Assembly: GCA_029244725.1 (NCBI GenBank)
Contig: JAQWQJ010000021.1
Span: 1-45,566, forward strand
Origin: Paracoccaceae bacterium
GTDB taxonomy: Bacteria; Pseudomonadota; Alphaproteobacteria; Rhodobacterales; Rhodobacteraceae
Direction: 5' to 3'
DNA: 45,566 nucleotides
Shown: positions 42,088-45,566 of the stretch, piece by piece
Numbering within the stretch: position 1 is the stretch's first letter
Layout: the number at the start of each line of letters is the position of its first letter
Position numbers and translations under genes: made by a program
Notes under the pieces: model-generated
The model's input: the letters and a program-made list of their open reading frames with translations, nothing else
Database searches by the model: none
What the model was told of the DNA's origin: nothing

Positions 42088-42960
42088 ATGATTACCACAA
42101 ACGCACGTTGCGACGCTGTCCTACTTTTTGACAAGCGCAGACTGTTTGAGCCAGAAGCCATCGTTGGTATGGTTGAAAAGGCGCTCATTTCCAAAGGCTT
42201 TGAAATTGTTGCCTCGGATGAACAAACACCTCATGAAGTTGTTTTTCAAACAGACGAACTTAGCCTAACGCTTAAGTGTGACGGCTGCGATGATGATGAG
42301 CTGATGGGTCGACTGATGGTCGCAATCTCAGACATCTCGCCGAAACTTCACGCTGACGCCCCACTTGTTTTATTGGCCGAGATTTGCCGCAAGGCGATTT
42401 TGATCACAGAGGCAAACCAGATCGTTTGGCTTCGTAAAGATGTTGTCTTCTCTGCACAGCAGTTCTTGTCCGCATTCGCGCCGGTAAAGCCACGCCGCCC
42501 ATCACGTGAAACTATCCGTGTCGCAACACGCCCAACACCACGTCGTGTCGCAAGCGGTCGCAGCCACCAAGAATTCGCTCAGCGACTTCCACACATCTCA
42601 AGTGAGGCCGATCGACTTGATCGTGAATTCCGCGAGATGACAGGTGAAGAACAGGCTTGGACGCATAATTTCTCGGAAGAGGAAGAAGCGGCTTTGGCCG
42701 AAGCAATAAGGATTGATGAATTTGGCCGCCACGACGAAGGCGTACAACAATTGTCTCGACCTACCCGCATCACAACTTGGATCATGACGGCAATGCTGGC
42801 ATTTTTCTCATGGCCAATTGCAGCGTTCATGATTGTGTACAACGCGCTTCGTGGCGAAGACTTCCGTCTGTCAGCCCATACACTGGCTTTGGCTGGAACG
42901 TTCGGCATACTCAACGCTTCTGGGGCAACGGCAGCTACGCTTTCAATGATGATCGGCTAA
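42088..42960 (+). CDS. Conserved-looking protein of unknown function with C-terminal membrane segments
   Basis: 290 residues. I do not recognise a family. Residues about 1-130 are soluble and mixed alpha/beta (CDAVLLFDKRRLFEPEAIVG; LTLKCDGCDDDELMG). An Arg/Pro-rich basic linker runs about 135-170, an acidic stretch (FSEEEEAALAEAIRIDEFGR) follows, and two hydrophobic segments end the protein (about 230-255, IMTAMLAFFSWPIAAFMIVY, and about 264-290). It is probably anchored to the inner membrane with the bulk in the cytoplasm. ATG 42088 has GGAGGC 4 bases upstream; TTG at 42076 is inside that ribosome site. Followed by a strong terminator. Confidence 0.7.
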   Translation: MITTNARCDAVLLFDKRRLFEPEAIVGMVEKALISKGFEIVASDEQTPHEVVFQTDELSLTLKCDGCDDDELMGRLMVAISDISPKLHADAPLVLLAEICRKAILITEANQIVWLRKDVVFSAQQFLSAFAPVKPRRPSRETIRVATRPTPRRVASGRSHQEFAQRLPHISSEADRLDREFREMTGEEQAWTHNFSEEEEAALAEAIRIDEFGRHDEGVQQLSRPTRITTWIMTAMLAFFSWPIAAFMIVYNALRGEDFRLSAHTLALAGTFGILNASGATAATLSMMIG

Positions 42961-43012
42961 ACCGACCATTTATTCGGTGCCCAAACATTGGTCACCAACA
43001 TAAATTTCTAAG

Positions 43013-43043
43013 CGGCAAACGGGCAATCGTTTGCCGTTTCTTT
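43013..43043 (+). terminator. Rho-independent terminator
   Basis: CGGCAAACG (43013-43021) and CGTTTGCCG (43028-43036) form a perfect 9-bp stem with a 6-base loop, followed by TTTCTTT. Ends the unknown gene at 42960 before dddP. Confidence 0.85.
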
Positions 43044-43159
43044 AATTGGTATGCGTTTCTAGTGTCTGCGGTTTTGTGCAAAAGCGACCAGCCGCACGTC
43101 GATTTCAGACACGCCAATTGGTTTTCCCATCTCCAACATGATCGCAACAGGAGAACCAT

Positions 43160-44503
43160 ATGACTGACCATTATCGCAACGTACGTAAAATCGACCCTAA
43201 CAAGGGCGATCATCTGGGCGACACTTCGCCAAACGATAACGATCGCATCGAAATCGGCCCAACTCAGCTTGCATTTAAAGAATGGGAGGCTGCAGGCTTA
43301 GAACTGCCAAACCTTAAAAAAATGCGGGAATATCGTTGGAAGCGTCTTACACAGCACATAGTTGATCGTGGTTATGGCGGCTTGTTGATGTTCGATCCAC
43401 TGAACATTCGGTACGCCACTGACAGCACCAATATGCAGCTTTGGAACACTCACAATCCGTTTCGTGCGTGCCTGCTTTGTGCCGACGGGTACATGGTTTT
43501 GTGGGATTATAAAAACTCTCCGTTTCTTGCAGACCACAACCCAATCGTACGCGAAGTACGTTCTGGATATGACCTGTTCTATTTTGACCGAGGCGATAAA
43601 GTCGGTTCTCAGGCCGACAAAGTCACGGTTGAAGTTGAGGATTTGATCAACGAACACGCCGGCGGCAACAAGCGGATCGCCGTGGACAAAATCATGCTTC
43701 ACGGTTTGCGCGCCCTTGAGGCGCATGGTTTTGAAGTTATGGACGGTGAAGAAGTCACTGAAAAATCCCGTTCCATCAAGGGCCCCGATGAAATCAAGGC
43801 TATGCGATGTGCTTCTCATGCTTGTGAGACATCGGTTGCCATTATGGAGGATTTCGCGCGGGAAAACGTACCGAATGGCAATGTGTCAGAAGACGATATT
43901 TGGGCTGTTTTACATGCGGAAAACATAAAACGCGGCGGCGAATGGATAGAAACACGTTTGTTGAGCTCGGGACCAAGAACCAACCCTTGGTTTCAGGAAT
44001 GCGGACCAAGAATCGTGCAAAACAATGAGATTGTTGCATTTGATACCGATCTCATAGGCTCTTACGGGATATGTGTCGACATCTCACGAACTTGGTGGAT
44101 TGGCGACAAAAAACCCACGGATTCAATGGTCTACGCGATGCGTCACTCTCATGAGCACATCATGACAAACATGGCTTTGTTAAAACCTGGCATTACAATT
44201 CCGGAATTAACGGCCAAGGCGCACCGACTTGATGATAAGTTTCAGGCTCAAAAATACGGCTGTCTGATGCATGGCGTTGGTCTTTGTGATGAGTGGCCGC
44301 TTGTGTCGTATCCGGACAAAGCCGTTGAAGGTGCGTATGATTACGAGCTTCAGGCTGGTATGGTGCTGTGTGTTGAGGCCGCGGTAGGAGAAGTCGGCGG
44401 AGACTTCTCAATCAAACTTGAGGATCAGGTACTTGTGACAGAGGACGGCTACGAAAACCTAACAACTTATCCGTTTGATAAAGCGCTTATGGGCGAGGGC
44501 TAA
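43160..44503 (+). CDS. dddP: DMSP lyase DddP
   Basis: A 447-residue M24-fold lyase that cleaves dimethylsulfoniopropionate to dimethylsulfide and acrylate. Every metal ligand reported for Roseobacter DddP occurs at the same number: D295, D297, D307, H371, E406 and E421, as does the catalytic D377 (HGVGLCD). Other matches: RIEIGPTQLAFKEWEAAGLE, YATDSTNMQLWNTHNPFRA, RLLSSGPRTNPWFQECGPR, FDTDLIGSYGICVDISRTWW. ATG at 43160 with AGGAGA 6 bases upstream. Monocistronic. Its 3' end overlaps the convergent EEP gene by 17 bp. Dimethylsulfide formed could be oxidised by the Tmm encoded at 2383 (inference). Confidence 0.96.
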   Translation: MTDHYRNVRKIDPNKGDHLGDTSPNDNDRIEIGPTQLAFKEWEAAGLELPNLKKMREYRWKRLTQHIVDRGYGGLLMFDPLNIRYATDSTNMQLWNTHNPFRACLLCADGYMVLWDYKNSPFLADHNPIVREVRSGYDLFYFDRGDKVGSQADKVTVEVEDLINEHAGGNKRIAVDKIMLHGLRALEAHGFEVMDGEEVTEKSRSIKGPDEIKAMRCASHACETSVAIMEDFARENVPNGNVSEDDIWAVLHAENIKRGGEWIETRLLSSGPRTNPWFQECGPRIVQNNEIVAFDTDLIGSYGICVDISRTWWIGDKKPTDSMVYAMRHSHEHIMTNMALLKPGITIPELTAKAHRLDDKFQAQKYGCLMHGVGLCDEWPLVSYPDKAVEGAYDYELQAGMVLCVEAAVGEVGGDFSIKLEDQVLVTEDGYENLTTYPFDKALMGEG

Positions 44504-45407
44504 TTCCCACCTTAGCAACAAGACCTAGATGATCAGAGCTAAACTTGGGGCGTGTTTCAACAACACCCCCACTTGGCGCAATGACGTTGTCTATCGCGAG
44601 AGGAATCCCAGAGTATACGAAGGTCGCTTCGACACCGCCTGCCCGCCTGCCCCTTGCTGCTTCACTGATATCATTGACAGCGCCGGACCATGGCAAATTG
44701 TTGAAGTCTCCGCCGACCACGATCGGACCATCCAAGCGTTTCAGCGTTTCGACAATCTCGGGTACTTGCCAAGCTTGCTCATACGGCCATGGCCAGTGCA
44801 AATGAAGAGATACCAGCCAAAGTGGTCCACTGGCTGACTGCACCTTGATACCGGCCAACCTACCGTTGAACTGGCAAAACCCTGACCCAGAAATGGTTTG
44901 CCATTTTGAGATCACGGCAGCGCCATAACCCCACTTATTCGGGCAAAACTGCAAAGTAGCATAGCCGGTTAATGCATTTTGCCATTCTAATTGCGCTTTG
45001 TTAGTCAATTCTTGGACCGTCAAGACATCGGGGCTTACCTGTTTTATGTCCCTTAACACCCTTGGCGTGCTGTCGTTCAGATGTAACAAGTTCTTTTGAT
45101 AGACAGTGACATCCCCAGCAATATTGAGGTTACGATAAGCTTGACCCACCTGCCCCAGCGCCAAAATTGAAACTACCAACAATGGCAACCTGACAACCCA
45201 GTTGTGACGGAACGCACTCAGCAAAAGCCCGAATCCAGCCAACGGAAATTGTATGACTGAAAAGCTTTCACCTATGGGATGTAGATAGCTAAAGACCGCA
45301 AGGAACAAGACGACGAACGTCAAAACCCTGAAAACCAGGACCAATCGGCGCATGAATTTTGACACCGTAGACCTTACACCTGCACCGTCTGCCAAATCTT
45401 GTCTCAC
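44487..45407 (-). CDS. Endonuclease/exonuclease/phosphatase-family protein with N-terminal membrane helices
   Basis: 306 residues. Three hydrophobic segments in about residues 20-90 (LVLVFRVLTFVVLFLAVFSY; VIQFPLAGFGLLLSAF; LPLLVVSILALGQVG) precede an EEP domain: VYQKNLLHLN, PDVLTVQEL (metal Glu), WLVSLHLHWPWP, GPIVVGGDFNNLPWSG (GDFN) and SSDHLGLVAKV (SDH). This is the YafD-like layout, with the domain probably in the periplasm; substrate unknown. The GTG at 45407 has a poor ribosome site; ATG at 45353 (MRRLVLVFRV) is a good alternative. Converges with dddP and overlaps it by 17 bp. Confidence 0.8.
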   Translation of the reverse strand: MRQDLADGAGVRSTVSKFMRRLVLVFRVLTFVVLFLAVFSYLHPIGESFSVIQFPLAGFGLLLSAFRHNWVVRLPLLVVSILALGQVGQAYRNLNIAGDVTVYQKNLLHLNDSTPRVLRDIKQVSPDVLTVQELTNKAQLEWQNALTGYATLQFCPNKWGYGAAVISKWQTISGSGFCQFNGRLAGIKVQSASGPLWLVSLHLHWPWPYEQAWQVPEIVETLKRLDGPIVVGGDFNNLPWSGAVNDISEAARGRRAGGVEATFVYSGIPLAIDNVIAPSGGVVETRPKFSSDHLGLVAKVGISPRP

Positions 45408-45429
45408 ATCCTGAATCTTGCCCTGATTA

Positions 45430-45566
45430 GGGGCTGACCCAGATAACGCGAAAAAGGTGTTATCATGGGAAGCATGCGGAAGAGTCGCTTAAGTAAGTAT
45501 AAACAGGGTCGCCTGGTCGAGCATTTTGTTGCCGGAACCACGGCTCGAACTGCGGCCAGTTTATGT
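45430..45566 (+). mobile_element. Left end of an IS1595-family insertion sequence (truncated by window edge)
   Basis: GGGGCTGACCCAGATAACGC at 45430-45449 resembles the terminal inverted repeats of IS1595-type elements and directly precedes a transposase start. The exact end and any target duplication cannot be fixed without the right end. Confidence 0.65.
45474..45566 (+). CDS. IS1595-family transposase, N-terminal fragment
   Basis: The frame from ATG 45474 (an in-frame ATG lies at 45465) stays open to the window edge and encodes MRKSRLSKYKQGRLVEHFVA followed by GTTARTAASLC. This is the conserved beginning of IS1595-family transposases, in which 'FVAGxTARxAA' is followed by a helix-turn-helix. 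The DDE-type catalytic part lies outside the window. Confidence 0.85.
   Translation, partial: MRKSRLSKYKQGRLVEHFVAGTTARTAASLC

Overview
The window reads as chromosome from a marine alphaproteobacterium of the order Rhodobacterales (Roseobacter group), at roughly 50% GC judged by eye. Support comes from gene content typical of that group: trimethylamine monooxygenase (tmm), a DddP-type DMSP lyase, a type III glutamine synthetase tail, two MttB-family proteins without pyrrolysine, a Hint_2 protein, a glnB-glnA pair, and a GC-rich palindromic repeat I associate with Rhodobacteraceae. Genus cannot be decided from sequence alone.

Layout. (1) 1-3.8 kb: a methylated-amine block with the end of a glnT/gmaS-type glutamine synthetase, a FadR-type GntR regulator, a substrate-binding protein without signal peptide, and tmm. 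The tmm promoter carries two TTGGT-N4-ACCAA operator-like sites. (2) 3.8-16.2 kb: an MFS gene broken by one in-frame amber codon, an MttB-family methyltransferase with a divergent LysR regulator, a sulfatase with a second MttB paralogue, a glycerate 2-kinase, a small Asp/Asn-hydroxylase-like dioxygenase, and a 1072-residue reductive-dehalogenase-like corrinoid/Fe-S protein fused to its own flavin/2Fe-2S reductase. (3) 16.2-20.7 kb: choline sulfatase (betC) translationally coupled to a beta-propeller protein, an APH/choline-kinase-fold kinase and a LysR regulator. (4) 20.8-25.6 kb: a tight five-gene operon resembling the Rut pyrimidine pathway in composition (DUF1185, alpha/beta hydrolase, flavin reductase, luciferase-like monooxygenase, aldehyde dehydrogenase). 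(5) 25.6-36.9 kb: a ten-gene minus-strand run with a DUF1989 protein, a diaminopropionate ammonia-lyase-like enzyme, a maleate isomerase/Asp-Glu racemase-like protein, a PotABCD-type ABC importer, creatinase, an M20 amidohydrolase and a second creatinase-fold enzyme. (6) 37-45.5 kb: an ectoine hydrolase-like gene, tRNA-Leu(UAG), a Hint protein, a decayed nnrDE, glnB-glnA, a conserved unknown, dddP, an EEP-family protein, and the left end of an IS1595-family element at the window edge.

Together this looks like an island for scavenging C, N and S from small organic osmolytes: trimethylamine, choline-O-sulfate, creatine and probably other guanidino or diamino compounds, ectoine-like compounds and DMSP, with nitrogen assimilated through PII and glutamine synthetase. 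The most unusual parts are the RdhA-reductase fusion beside two MttB paralogues that have no visible corrinoid carrier protein, the Rut-like operon of unknown substrate, and the cluster of four M24-fold enzymes that are probably not peptidases. Three genes look damaged or atypical: the MFS transporter (nonsense codon), nnrDE (internal deletion and frameshift) and the Hint protein (no nucleophile).
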